Made by a program: the position numbers and the translations under genes. DNA of 64,000 nt from Pseudomonas sp. KK4. Lineage in GTDB: Bacteria; Pseudomonadota; Gammaproteobacteria; Pseudomonadales; Pseudomonadaceae. A model generated the notes under the pieces. The model saw only the letters and a program-made list of their open reading frames with translations. It was not told the DNA's origin and did not search any database. Of the stretch, positions 55,666 to 64,000 are shown piece by piece (position 1 is the first letter of the stretch; each line of letters begins with the position of its first letter). The stretch is from NCBI RefSeq assembly GCF_001984065.1, contig NZ_LYVP01000008.1, forward strand, positions 52,423 through 116,422, written 5' to 3'.

Positions 55666-56283
55666 ATGTTTTTGCGCCACCTCATTGTTTTCAGCTTCAT
55701 CGCCCTGCTCGCCGGTTGCGCGGGTTTTGGCGCCCGGGAATCGGTCGAAGGGCATGGCAATCCTGCTCAATGGCGAGAACACAAGCAGCAGCTTACCGGG
55801 CTGGATGGCTGGCAGATCGACGGCAAGATCGGCATTCGCGCACCCAAGGATTCCGGCAGCGGCACCCTGTTCTGGTTACAACGTCAGGACTACTACGACA
55901 TCCGTCTTTCGGGCCCGCTGGGTCGCGGCGCCGCACGCCTGACCGGGCGGCCAGGCAAGGTGTCGCTGGAAGTCGCCAACCAGGGTCGCTATGAAGCCCA
56001 AAGCCCGGATGCGCTGCTGGAAGAACAATTGGGCTGGAAGCTGCCGGTGTCCAATCTGGCCTGGTGGGTTCGCGGACTTCCGGCGCCCGACAGCAAAAGC
56101 CGCCTGACCCTGGACGGTGACAGTCGCCTGGCCAGCCTGGAACAGGACGGCTGGCAGGTGGAATACACCGCTTATACCGAACAGAACGGTTACTGGCTGC
56201 CCGAGCGGATCAAGCTGCACGGCACCGACCTTGATGTCACGCTGGTGATCAAGGCCTGGCAACCACGCAAACTGGGACAATGA
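55666..56283 (+). CDS. lolB: Outer-membrane lipoprotein receptor LolB
   Basis: Accepts lipoproteins from LolA and inserts them into the outer membrane. 205 residues; signal with lipobox LLAGC (Cys18); then [20 protein letters not shown] and [20 protein letters not shown], where the exposed hydrophobic loop expected for LolB is present. Its stop overlaps the ispE start (ATGA). Confidence 0.94.
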   Translation: MFLRHLIVFSFIALLAGCAGFGARESVEGHGNPAQWREHKQQLTGLDGWQIDGKIGIRAPKDSGSGTLFWLQRQDYYDIRLSGPLGRGAARLTGRPGKVSLEVANQGRYEAQSPDALLEEQLGWKLPVSNLAWWVRGLPAPDSKSRLTLDGDSRLASLEQDGWQVEYTAYTEQNGYWLPERIKLHGTDLDVTLVIKAWQPRKLGQ

Positions 56284-57140
56284 AGGACATGCCTGCTGCT
56301 CGCCTGACCCTGCCCTCCCCGGCCAAGCTCAATCTGATGCTGCACATTCTCGGTCGTCGCGAAGATGGCTACCACGAACTGCAGACGCTGTTTCAGTTCC
56401 TCGATTACGGTGACGAAATCACTTTTGCCCTGCGCGATGACGGGGTGATTCAGCTGAATACCGAGTTTGAAGGTGTGCCTCACGACAGTAACCTGATCGT
56501 GAAAGCCGCGAAAAAACTTCAGGAGCAATCCGGTTGCGCGCTGGGCATCGATATCTGGATTGACAAGGTTCTTCCCATGGGCGGCGGGATCGGTGGCGGA
56601 AGCTCGAACGCCGCGACGACCCTGCTCGGTCTCAACCATCTCTGGCAACTGGGCTGGAATGAAGACCGACTGGCCGCGCTGGGCCTGACGCTGGGTGCCG
56701 ACGTCCCGGTTTTCGTGCGGGGTCACGCGGCTTTTGCCGAGGGCGTAGGAGAGAAACTGACCCCGGTTGAACCCGAGGAACCGTGGTATGTCGTGCTGGT
56801 GCCGCAAGTCTCTGTTAGCACAGCAGAAATTTTTTCCGATCCGTTGTTGACACGTAACACTCCTCCCATTAAAGTGCGCCCCGTTCCCGAGGGAAACAGT
56901 CGAAACGACTGCTTGCCGGTGGTAGCAAGGCGTTATCCAGAAGTTCGTAACGCATTGAATTTGCTAGGTAAATTTACCGAAGCGAAACTCACCGGAACTG
57001 GAAGTTGTGTGTTTGGGGGCTTCCCAAGCAAAGCTGAAGCTGATAAAGTCTCGGCCCTTCTTACAGAGACCCTTACAGGTTTTGTAGCAAAAGGAAGCAA
57101 CATTTCGATGTTGCATCGCAAGTTACAGACTCTGCTCTAA
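56280..57140 (+). CDS. ispE: 4-diphosphocytidyl-2-C-methyl-D-erythritol kinase
   Basis: Fourth step of the MEP isoprenoid pathway. 286 residues of the GHMP kinase family: [17 protein letters not shown] at the N-terminus, ATP loop [16 protein letters not shown] (~100-115), and C-terminal [12 protein letters not shown] (~240). The last ~110 codons (from about 56810) have only ~48% GC and use codons rare in the rest of the window, although the protein remains a good family match. A tRNA gene follows 37 bp downstream. Confidence 0.95.
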   Translation: MKDMPAARLTLPSPAKLNLMLHILGRREDGYHELQTLFQFLDYGDEITFALRDDGVIQLNTEFEGVPHDSNLIVKAAKKLQEQSGCALGIDIWIDKVLPMGGGIGGGSSNAATTLLGLNHLWQLGWNEDRLAALGLTLGADVPVFVRGHAAFAEGVGEKLTPVEPEEPWYVVLVPQVSVSTAEIFSDPLLTRNTPPIKVRPVPEGNSRNDCLPVVARRYPEVRNALNLLGKFTEAKLTGTGSCVFGGFPSKAEADKVSALLTETLTGFVAKGSNISMLHRKLQTLL

Positions 57141-57146
57141 CGGAAC

Positions 57147-57165
57147 ACGAGTACTGGGTACTCGT
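57147..57165 (+). other. Perfect 8-bp hairpin between ispE and tRNA-Gln
   Basis: ACGAGTAC and GTACTCGT around TGG, without a U run. It could be a processing site, a weak terminator or a regulator site. Confidence 0.5.
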
Positions 57166-57177
57166 TGCAACAGATAC

Positions 57178-57252
57178 AGGGGCGTCGCCAAGCGGTAAGG
57201 CAGCAGGTTTTGATCCTGCCATGCGTTGGTTCGAATCCAGCCGCCCCTGCCA
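57178..57252 (+). tRNA. tRNA-Gln (anticodon TTG)
   Basis: 75 nt including the encoded CCA. The acceptor stem is AGGGGCG/CGCCCCT with discriminator G, the anticodon stem GCAGG/CCTGC encloses TTTTGAT (anticodon TTG at 57210-57212, reading CAA), and the T-arm GGTTCGAATCC is canonical. It lies between ispE and prs. Confidence 0.97.
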
Positions 57253-57299
57253 TTTTCCTATACTCATCCAGGTATACCCTCAGCCTTCAGGTACTGCGC

Positions 57300-58241
57300 G
57301 TGTCCAAGATGATGGTCTTTACGGGGAACGCTAACCCCGATCTGGCTCGGCGTGTCGTACGTCAGCTGCATATCCCTCTCGGTGACATCTCTGTCGGTAA
57401 GTTCTCCGACGGCGAAATAACTGCCGAGATCAATGAAAACGTCCGCGGTAAAGATGTCTTCATTATTCAGCCGACTTGCGCTCCGACCAACGATAACCTG
57501 ATGGAACTGGTAGTGATGGCCGATGCCTTCCGCCGCTCCTCGGCTACTCGTATCACTGCTGTTATTCCTTACTTTGGTTATGCCCGTCAGGATCGCCGTC
57601 CGCGCTCCGCACGTGTGGCTATCAGCGCGAAAGTCGTAGCTGACATGCTGACCGTAGTCGGCATCGACCGTGTTCTCACGGTTGATCTGCATGCTGACCA
57701 GATTCAGGGCTTCTTCGATATTCCGGTAGATAACATCTACGGCTCCCCGGTTCTGGTGGATGACATCGAAGATCAGCGCTTCGAAAACCTGATGATCGTG
57801 TCCCCGGACATTGGCGGCGTCGTGCGTGCACGTGCCGTTGCCAAATCCCTGGGCGTGGATCTCGGGATCATCGACAAACGCCGTGAGAAAGCCAATCACT
57901 CTGAAGTGATGCATATCATCGGTGATGTCGAAGGGCGTACCTGTATCCTGGTTGACGACATGGTCGATACCGCCGGCACCCTGTGCCACGCGGCCAAGGC
58001 CTTGAAAGAGCATGGCGCTGCCAAGGTTTTCGCCTACTGCACGCACCCTGTGCTGTCGGGTCGGGCGATCGAAAACATTGAAAATTCCGTGCTGGACGAG
58101 CTGGTGGTGACCAACACCATCCCGCTGTCCGCTGCAGCACAAGCCTGTGCGCGTATCCGTCAACTGGATATCGCACCGGTAGTTGCCGAGGCGGTTCGCC
58201 GCATCAGCAATGAAGAATCGATCAGCGCGATGTTCCGCTAA
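57300..58241 (+). CDS. prs: Ribose-phosphate pyrophosphokinase
   Basis: Makes PRPP, used by hpt and upp elsewhere in the window. 313 residues with [18 protein letters not shown] at the N-terminus, the ATP-flexible loop [19 protein letters not shown] (~100) and PRPP-binding [17 protein letters not shown] (~215). The start is GTG at 57300, 47 bp after the tRNA; a frame running back into the tRNA was ignored. A strong terminator follows. Confidence 0.96.
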   Translation: MSKMMVFTGNANPDLARRVVRQLHIPLGDISVGKFSDGEITAEINENVRGKDVFIIQPTCAPTNDNLMELVVMADAFRRSSATRITAVIPYFGYARQDRRPRSARVAISAKVVADMLTVVGIDRVLTVDLHADQIQGFFDIPVDNIYGSPVLVDDIEDQRFENLMIVSPDIGGVVRARAVAKSLGVDLGIIDKRREKANHSEVMHIIGDVEGRTCILVDDMVDTAGTLCHAAKALKEHGAAKVFAYCTHPVLSGRAIENIENSVLDELVVTNTIPLSAAAQACARIRQLDIAPVVAEAVRRISNEESISAMFR

Positions 58242-58275
58242 GGGCCCTGCCCTTCTCGAACCTCTCGTTGACGAA

Positions 58276-58317
58276 AAGCGCCCCGCCCCGGCATTCCTGT
58301 CGGGGCGGGGCTTTTTT
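58276..58317 (+). terminator. Rho-independent terminator after prs
   Basis: GCCCCGCCCCG pairs with CGGGGCGGGGC, followed by TTTTTTG. Confidence 0.93.
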
Positions 58318-58382
58318 GCCCATATCGCCTTTAGCGCTGGTCGCAAACGCTGGGGCGAATGTGGTTATTTTGGAGATACAAC

Positions 58383-58982
58383 ATGAACGATTTTACTCTG
58401 AATGCTGAAGTGCGTTCCGACCTGGGGAAAGGTGCGAGCCGCCGCCTGCGTCGTCTCGCAAGCCTGGTTCCAGCTGTAGTTTACGGTGGCGACAAAGCCC
58501 CTGAATCCATCAGCATGCTGGCCAAAGAAGTTGCCAAACTGCTCGAAAACGAAGCGGCTTACAGCCACATCATCGAGCTGAACGTTGGTGGCACCAAGCA
58601 GAACGTCGTGATCAAAGCCCTGCAGCGTCACCCAGCCAAAGGCCACGTGATGCACGCTGACTTCGTACGCGTAGTCGCTGGCCAGAAACTGACCGCGATC
58701 GTTCCAGTGCACTTCATCAACGAAGAAGCACCGGTCAAGAAAGGCGGCGAAATCTCGCACGTTACTTCGGAAATCGAAGTGTCCTGCCTGCCGAAAGACC
58801 TGCCTGAATTCATCGAAGTCGACCTGGCTGACGCCGAAATCGGTTCGATCATTCACCTGTCCGACCTCAAGGCTCCTAAAGGCGTTGAGTTCGTTGCTCT
58901 GGCACACGGCGATGACAAGGCTGTTGCCAACGTCCACGCTCCACGTGTTGCTCCAGAAGCTGCAGAAGGCGCTGCAGAGTAA
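58383..58982 (+). CDS. rplY: 50S ribosomal protein L25 (CTC-type)
   Basis: Binds 5S rRNA. 199 residues, longer than E. coli L25 (94) because of the C-terminal CTC domain. It starts [20 protein letters not shown] and has [16 protein letters not shown]; acidic Ala-rich tail (EAAEGAAE). Codon bias is strong, as expected of a ribosomal gene. ATG at 58383, with GGAG eight bases upstream; followed by pth. Confidence 0.95.
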   Translation: MNDFTLNAEVRSDLGKGASRRLRRLASLVPAVVYGGDKAPESISMLAKEVAKLLENEAAYSHIIELNVGGTKQNVVIKALQRHPAKGHVMHADFVRVVAGQKLTAIVPVHFINEEAPVKKGGEISHVTSEIEVSCLPKDLPEFIEVDLADAEIGSIIHLSDLKAPKGVEFVALAHGDDKAVANVHAPRVAPEAAEGAAE

Positions 58983-59152
58983 TTTTACTCTGCATGCCGG
59001 AGTGACCGGAAACATCGCGGACTAGAGCGTAGCGAGAAAGCGGGCGAGAACGCGGAGTTTACATCCATGGTAAATGAGCATTTTTCGTCCACTTTCGCCG
59101 CACACCTTGAATGCGGCGATGTTATTCACCACTCCAAGGAAGGGCCCCTATC

Positions 59153-59737
59153 GTGACTGCCATCAAACTGATCGTTGGCCTGGGAAATCCAGGCGCTGAA
59201 TACGAACAGACCCGGCACAACGCAGGGGCCCTTTTTGTTGAGCGCATCGCGAACGCCCAAGGCGTCAACCTTGTGGCCGATCGCAAGTATTTCGGCCTGA
59301 CCGGGCGCTACTCGCACCAGGGTCAGGATGTTCGTCTGCTGATTCCCACCACCTACATGAACCGCAGCGGCCAGGCCGTGGCGGCACTCGCCGGTTTCTT
59401 CCGCATCAAGCCCGAAGAAATCCTGGTGGCGCATGACGAACTCGACCTGCCTCCGGGCGTTGCCAAACTCAAACAGGGCGGCGGCCATGGCGGTCATAAC
59501 GGGTTGCGCGACATCATCGCGCAACTGGGCAATCAGAATACCTTCTACCGCCTGCGGCTTGGCATTGGCCACCCGGGCGTAGCCAGTATGGTTTCAAATT
59601 TCGTCCTGGGTCGTGCGCCACGCGCCGAACAGGAAAAACTCGATGCCAGCATCGACTTTGCCCTCGGCGTGCTGCCGGATATCCTCGCCGGTGAATGGAA
59701 CCGCGCGATGAAAAACCTGCACAGCCAGAAGGCCTGA
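59153..59737 (+). CDS. pth: Peptidyl-tRNA hydrolase
   Basis: Releases peptides from peptidyl-tRNA. 194 residues: [20 protein letters not shown] at the N-terminus (catalytic His in TRHN), [10 protein letters not shown] and [11 protein letters not shown] (Asp), with [13 protein letters not shown]. The GTG at 59153 gives the standard N-terminus [21 protein letters not shown] lies a little further than usual upstream. ychF follows 22 bp later. Confidence 0.96.
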   Translation: MTAIKLIVGLGNPGAEYEQTRHNAGALFVERIANAQGVNLVADRKYFGLTGRYSHQGQDVRLLIPTTYMNRSGQAVAALAGFFRIKPEEILVAHDELDLPPGVAKLKQGGGHGGHNGLRDIIAQLGNQNTFYRLRLGIGHPGVASMVSNFVLGRAPRAEQEKLDASIDFALGVLPDILAGEWNRAMKNLHSQKA

Positions 59738-59759
59738 CTCACTCCTCGGGGAAAACACC

Positions 59760-60860
59760 ATGGGATTCAATTGCGGCATCGTCGGTCTGCCTAACGTCGG
59801 CAAGTCCACCCTGTTCAACGCCCTGACCAAATCCGGTATCGCGGCCGAGAACTTCCCCTTCTGCACCATCGAGCCCAACAGTGGGATCGTGCCGATGCCG
59901 GATCCGCGCCTGGAGGCCCTGGCAGCCATCGTTAATCCGAAGCGTATCCTGCCGACCACCATGGAATTCGTCGACATCGCTGGCCTGGTCGCCGGTGCAT
60001 CGAAAGGTGAAGGCCTGGGCAACAAGTTCCTCGCCAACATCCGTGAGACCGATGCCATCGCCCACGTGGTCCGCTGCTTCGAAGACGAGAACGTGATTCA
60101 CGTCTCCAACAGCGTCGACCCGAAACGCGACATCGAAATCATCGACCTGGAACTGATCTTCGCCGACCTCGACAGCTGCGAGAAGCAACTGCAGAAAGTT
60201 GCGCGCAACGCCAAGGGTGGTGACAAGGACGCCGTGGTCCAGAAAGGCCTGCTGGAGCAATTGATCGCTCACTTCACCGAAGGCAAGCCTGCGCGCAGTC
60301 TGATGAAGAACATGAGCACCGACGAGAAAGCGGTGATCAAGGGCTTCCACCTGCTGACCACCAAACCGGTCATGTACATCGCCAACGTCGCTGAAGACGG
60401 TTTCGAGAACAACCCGCACCTGGACGTGGTCAAGGCCATTGCCGAAGAAGAAGGCGCGATGGTTGTACCGGTCTGCAACAAGATCGAAGCGGAAATCGCC
60501 GAGCTTGAAGACGGTGAAGAGAAAGACATGTTCCTCGAAGCCCTGGGCCTCGAAGAGCCTGGCCTGAACCGTGTGATCCGCGCTGGCTACGAGATGCTGC
60601 ACCTGCAGACCTACTTCACTGCCGGTGTCGAAGAAGTCCGCGCCTGGACCGTCCGCGTCGGCGCCACCGCGCCACAAGCCGCTGGCGTGATCCACACCGA
60701 CTTCGAAAAAGGCTTCATCCGCGCCGAAGTGATCGCCTACAACGACTTCATCCAGTACAAGGGTGAAGCCGGTACCAAGGAAGCCGGTAAATGGCGCCTG
60801 GAAGGCAAGGATTACATCGTCAAGGACGGCGACGTGATGCACTTCCGCTTCAACGTCTAA
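59760..60860 (+). CDS. ychF: YchF (OLA1-family) GTPase/ATPase
   Basis: A 366-residue P-loop NTPase. G1 [14 protein letters not shown] (~9-22), G3-type [14 protein letters not shown] (~66), then the coiled domain and the C-terminal TGS domain ([20 protein letters not shown]). Lacks the NKxD Asp of true GTPases, so prefers ATP, as in E. coli. Next to pth in almost all gammaproteobacteria. Confidence 0.96.
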   Translation: MGFNCGIVGLPNVGKSTLFNALTKSGIAAENFPFCTIEPNSGIVPMPDPRLEALAAIVNPKRILPTTMEFVDIAGLVAGASKGEGLGNKFLANIRETDAIAHVVRCFEDENVIHVSNSVDPKRDIEIIDLELIFADLDSCEKQLQKVARNAKGGDKDAVVQKGLLEQLIAHFTEGKPARSLMKNMSTDEKAVIKGFHLLTTKPVMYIANVAEDGFENNPHLDVVKAIAEEEGAMVVPVCNKIEAEIAELEDGEEKDMFLEALGLEEPGLNRVIRAGYEMLHLQTYFTAGVEEVRAWTVRVGATAPQAAGVIHTDFEKGFIRAEVIAYNDFIQYKGEAGTKEAGKWRLEGKDYIVKDGDVMHFRFNV

Positions 60861-60873
60861 AGCCTGCGCTCAA

Positions 60874-60906
60874 GAAAAAGCCGCGTTTGATACGCGGCTT
60901 TTTTGT
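60874..60906 (+). terminator. Rho-independent terminator after ychF
   Basis: AAAAGCCGCG and CGCGGCTTTT around a short loop, followed by TTG. Confidence 0.9.
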
Positions 60907-60935
60907 GCCTGGATAATTCTCGCCACACCACAACC

Positions 60936-61031
60936 CCTGTGGGAGCGGGCTTGCCCGCGAAAGCGAATTAACATTCAACGATGATGTTGACTGATACATC
61001 TTCATTCGCGAGCAAGCCCGCTCCCACATTG
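60936..61031. repeat. REP doublet (REPIN) 10
   Basis: GTGGGAGCGGGCTTGCCCGC (left) and GCGAGCAAGCCCGCTCCCAC (right), between the converging ychF and MFS genes. Confidence 0.9.
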
Positions 61032-61044
61032 GATGGCGTGGTGG

Positions 61045-62262
61045 TCAGGCCTTCCTGGTTCTCGGCAGGAAGATCGCCAACACCCCCAGCAACGGCAGGA
61101 ACGAACACAGAAAGTACACGTACTCGATGCCGTGAATATCCGCCAAATGCCCCAACAGTGCCGCGCCGATCCCGCCAAAACCAAACATCAAGCCAAAGAA
61201 CACCCCGGCAATCATCCCGACATTCCCCGGCACCAGTTCCTGGGCGTACACCACAATGGCCGAGAACGCCGAAGCCAGGATGAAGCCGATGACCACGCTG
61301 AGAATGCTGGTCCAGAACAGATCGACGTGGGGCAGGATCAGGGTGAACGGTGCCACACCGAGGATCGAAAACCAGATCACCGCCTTACGCCCGATCCTGT
61401 CGCCGATCGGCCCGCCAAAGAAAGTCCCCGCCGCCACCGCCCCAAGAAACAGGAACAGGTGCAACTGCGAACTGGCCACCGACAGGTCGAACTTCTCGAT
61501 CAGGTAAAAGGTGAAGTAGCTGGTGAAGCTGGCCATGTAGAAATACTTGGAAAACACCAACATGCCCAGCACCACCAACGCGCTCATGACCCGCCCCTTG
61601 GACAAGCCGTGAGTTGCCGCCTGGCCTTGCTTGAGCTTGAACAGGTTCAAGTGATTGGCGTACCAGCGGCTGATCCGGTACAGCACGAACAGCGCGAATA
61701 CCGCGAACAGACCGAACCAGGCCACATGCCCCTGGCCGTAGGGAATGATGATCGCCGCCGCCAGCAACGGACCGAAGGCAGAACCTGCATTGCCGCCTAC
61801 CTGGAAAGTCGATTGTGCCAGGCCGAAGCGCCCGCCCGAGGCCAGTCGCGCCACGCGGGATGCCTCCGGGTGGAACGTGGAGGAACCGATACCGATCAAC
61901 CCGGCCGCCAGGAGGATCAGCGGGAAGCTGCCGACCACCGACATCATCAGGATCCCGATCAGCGTGCACACCGTGCCAGCCGGCAGCAGCCATGGCTTGG
62001 GATGGCGATCAGTGTGATAACCGACCCAGGGTTGCAGCAATGAGGCGGTCAACTGGAAGGTTAGAGTGATCAGGCCGACCTGGGTGAACGTTAGGCCATA
62101 ACTGGCCTTGAGCATCGGATATATGGACGGCAGGACCGACTGAATCAAGTCGTTGATCAAGTGCGCCAGCGCCACCGCGCCGATGATCCGCATCACCAGC
62201 GGACTGCTTTGCGAACTGGCGGGCGCCGAAGTGGCGGCGGGTTGAGCGTTGCTGATAGCCAT
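61045..62262 (-). CDS. MFS transporter, Fsr (fosmidomycin resistance) type
   Basis: A 405-residue, 12-span MFS exporter. The loop motif VGYHTDRHPKPWLLPAG and SSTFHPEASRVARLASGGR with GGNAGSAFGPLLAA near residue 150 are typical of Fsr proteins, as is the C-terminal GGIGAALLGHLADIHGI. Fsr exports fosmidomycin and related compounds; the natural substrate is unknown. The ATG at 62262 (MAISNAQP) has CGGA upstream; 35 further residues in frame to 62367 look non-coding. It diverges from the chemoreceptor gene. Confidence 0.9.
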   Translation of the reverse strand: MAISNAQPAATSAPASSQSSPLVMRIIGAVALAHLINDLIQSVLPSIYPMLKASYGLTFTQVGLITLTFQLTASLLQPWVGYHTDRHPKPWLLPAGTVCTLIGILMMSVVGSFPLILLAAGLIGIGSSTFHPEASRVARLASGGRFGLAQSTFQVGGNAGSAFGPLLAAAIIIPYGQGHVAWFGLFAVFALFVLYRISRWYANHLNLFKLKQGQAATHGLSKGRVMSALVVLGMLVFSKYFYMASFTSYFTFYLIEKFDLSVASSQLHLFLFLGAVAAGTFFGGPIGDRIGRKAVIWFSILGVAPFTLILPHVDLFWTSILSVVIGFILASAFSAIVVYAQELVPGNVGMIAGVFFGLMFGFGGIGAALLGHLADIHGIEYVYFLCSFLPLLGVLAIFLPRTRKA

Positions 62263-62592
62263 GAGGAATTCCGACAACATAGAGTGCACGCGGGCGGGTG
62301 CGTCAATGTGCCATTTTTCGGTGCACCAACGCCATCCCCTTAGCCTGCTAACGACCTCGATTGGCATCGCGGAAAAGCTGATAGCTCATAGCCATGGTCT
62401 GAATCTTGCCTGCCTAATCCGCTTCAACGCGGCCTCCTTACAAAGGGGACCGAGAATGGGAAGTTTCGCCACAGAGTCGGCCTACAGAGCTGGCGAGGGT
62501 GAACTTTCGAGGCCTTTTAGAGGGCACAAGTCGGGGTCGCAAGCACCCTGATGCACGCCAACAGTGCGTGGTGTCCGGGGGAGTCATGGGGC
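62263..62592. other. Divergent intergenic region between the MFS and chemoreceptor genes
   Basis: 330 bp. It should hold promoters for both genes. I see no clear consensus promoter; a frame at 62249-62551 has poor codon use and was rejected. Confidence 0.5.
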
Positions 62593-64000
62593 ATGCAGGC
62601 TTTTTTATCACCGGGGATCGGACTGCTGGGGCGTTTCGGGTTCGCGCGCAAATTCCAGCTGTTGTTTCTGCTGTTCATCCTGCCGCTGGCTGGCAGCCTG
62701 TGGATGATCGGCCAGGATTACCGCGACAAACTGAACCTGATCGCCGGTGAACGCGCCGGGGTCCGTCAACTGCTGGCCCTCGATGCGCTGGATAATCTGT
62801 TGGCAGCGCAGCGCGATCGCGCAGCCCGTTGGCGCGCCACCGAAACCAATCGCCAACCGACACCGGCCACCCTCGCGGCCATGGCCGCGTTCGACACGGT
62901 TCAACCGGCTGTCGCCCAAGCTGCGCAGGACCTGAACAATGCACTGCAATCAGAAGGCGCCGAGGGCGAAACCCTGGCCCGCTATCAAGCGCTGCAAAAT
63001 GCCCTCAATGGTCTCGACGCCAAGAGCCTGAGCAGCGTCGGCTGGTGGCCTGATGGTTATGATCGCTTCACCAGTGCCTTGAGCGCCCTGCAAGCGTTGC
63101 GCGAACAGATCGCCATGGACAGTCGTCTGACGCTGGCGCCGTGGCTGGAAACCTGGTTGCTGACGCAGATCTCCACCCAGCACGCCCCGGACCTGATCGA
63201 ACGGGTCGGTCGCCTTGCGGCCGTTGGCCAGGCGTCGGTGGTGTCCGGGCAGTTCACCCTGCAAAGTCGCCTGCAACTTCGCGACCTGCGCAGCCGTATC
63301 GGCGATGCCCGCGAGCAGTTGGTGAAAACCGCCGGCCTGCTTGAAGCGCGGCTGCCCAGCGCACTGCAAGGCTGGGCCGGGCAATACCATGAAAGCCTCA
63401 AGCGCCTCGATGCCGGTCTCAAAGTCATGGACGACGGGGTGTTCGGCGGCAGCATCACCCTCAAGCCGGACGACTTCGAACACAGCCTGGACGCCCTGCT
63501 CTCCGACCTTGCCTCGCTGCGTCAGCAATCGCTGGTGTCGCTGGATCAGCGCCTGGATTACTACCATGGCTCGGCCATCGGCCAGTTCATCGTCGTGGCG
63601 AGCATCTTCGGCTGCCTGTTGCTGGCCGCGCTCTACCTGTTCATCTGCCTGCAGGCCTCGATCCGCCGCAGCGCCAGCGGTATCACGCTGCTGGCAGAAG
63701 CACTGCGCGATGGCAACCTGAGCCTGCAAGTGCCGGTCCAGGGGCGCGACGAGTTGGCCGCGATCAGCACCGCCCTCAATGTCGCCGTCGTGCAATTGCG
63801 CACCAGCCTGCTGGGGGTCGATCACGAAACCCTGCAGTTGAGCAATGCGGTGCAGACCCTCAATCATCATTCCAGCGATGCCTTGGGCGAAGTGGAAGCC
63901 CAGCAGTTGCAGATCAGCCAGATCGCCGCGGCGGCGACGCAATTGGCCGCAACCTCGCAAGGGGTGGCTCACAGCTGCGAACAGGCGTCCGGCAGCGCCC
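62593..64000 (+). CDS. Methyl-accepting chemotaxis protein (3' end outside window)
   Basis: The frame has no stop before the right edge, so only the first 469 residues are visible. TM1 is near residues 21-40 (FQLLFLLFILPLAGSLWMI), a periplasmic region of about 290 helical residues follows (NIT/PilJ-like, with repeated Leu/Gln/Arg heptads), TM2 lies near 333-354 (FIVVASIFGCLLLAALYLFI), then HAMP (RSASGITLLAEALRDGNLSL) and the start of the signalling domain (QISQIAAAATQLAATSQGVA). ATG at 62593 has GGGGGAG nine bases upstream; an ATG at 62586 is in another frame. The ligand is unknown. Confidence 0.92.
   Translation, partial: MQAFLSPGIGLLGRFGFARKFQLLFLLFILPLAGSLWMIGQDYRDKLNLIAGERAGVRQLLALDALDNLLAAQRDRAARWRATETNRQPTPATLAAMAAFDTVQPAVAQAAQDLNNALQSEGAEGETLARYQALQNALNGLDAKSLSSVGWWPDGYDRFTSALSALQALREQIAMDSRLTLAPWLETWLLTQISTQHAPDLIERVGRLAAVGQASVVSGQFTLQSRLQLRDLRSRIGDAREQLVKTAGLLEARLPSALQGWAGQYHESLKRLDAGLKVMDDGVFGGSITLKPDDFEHSLDALLSDLASLRQQSLVSLDQRLDYYHGSAIGQFIVVASIFGCLLLAALYLFICLQASIRRSASGITLLAEALRDGNLSLQVPVQGRDELAAISTALNVAVVQLRTSLLGVDHETLQLSNAVQTLNHHSSDALGEVEAQQLQISQIAAAATQLAATSQGVAHSCEQASGSA

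Noticed and set aside
57178..57252. tRNA-Gln as an integration site
   Set aside because: No integrase gene or repeated tRNA 3' end is found; prs follows directly.
62249..62551. 100-codon frame between the MFS and chemoreceptor genes
   Set aside because: Overlaps the MFS start and promoter area and has no coding signature.
62499..62750. 83-codon frame starting at the ATG at 62586
   Set aside because: Out of frame with the chemoreceptor, which continues to the window edge and has a better placed start at 62593.

Overview
The window is a stretch of GC-rich Pseudomonas chromosome, most like the P. fluorescens group. The evidence is the near-standard Pseudomonas gene order in several blocks (hemA-prfA-prmC-moeB-murI; TPR lipoprotein-lolB-ispE-tRNA-Gln-prs-rplY-pth-ychF; mqo to uraA), 11 intergenic REP doublets of the fluorescens type (GCGAGCAAGCCCGCTCCCAC and relatives), and closely packed genes with little foreign DNA. 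I see no phage, insertion sequence, CRISPR array or rRNA. The only tRNA found is tRNA-Gln(TTG).

Layout. 1-7.5 kb: end of a duplicated membrane protein, an L-asparaginase, zapE, trpS with an extra C-terminal domain, a serine hydrolase, a YhcB-type protein, a YiaD-type OmpA lipoprotein and a metallo-beta-lactamase-fold hydrolase. 7.5-15.9 kb: a probable fatty-ester or fatty-acid utilisation cluster on the minus strand (acyl-CoA synthetase, DUF1302 barrel, DUF1329 periplasmic protein, MalT-type LuxR regulator). 16-29 kb: glycosyltransferase/acyltransferase pair, LysE exporter, hydroxyacid dehydrogenase, rsmC, a yybP-ykoY manganese riboswitch driving a GDT1/UPF0016 exporter, an M48 lipoprotein protease, a dCache chemoreceptor, a CPXCG-DUF2007-SRAP mini-operon, an acyltransferase and yajG. 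29-38 kb: mqo, small conserved genes, wbuC-hpt diverging from upp-uraA, hemH and a TIGR01777 epimerase.

38-48 kb is the most interesting part. A renalase-like flavoprotein/TIGR02450 pair and a nine-gene overlapping operon (DUF523/DUF1722, MerR/LitR regulator, photolyase, NTF2-like protein, SDR, FAD oxidoreductase, DUF1365, CFA-like methyltransferase, DUF2878) are preceded by TGTACA-N12-TGTACA operators, two copies before the operon and one near-match before the pair. This fits a light- or photo-oxidation-responsive regulon that couples DNA repair to membrane fatty-acid modification. The CFA-like enzyme lacks two residues needed by true cyclopropane synthases, so its product may be different.

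48-64 kb: a YkgJ protein, pagL, the murI-moeB-prmC-prfA-hemA operon, the divergent TPR/lolB/ispE/tRNA-Gln/prs/rplY/pth/ychF block, an Fsr-type MFS exporter, and the start of a second chemoreceptor that runs off the right edge.
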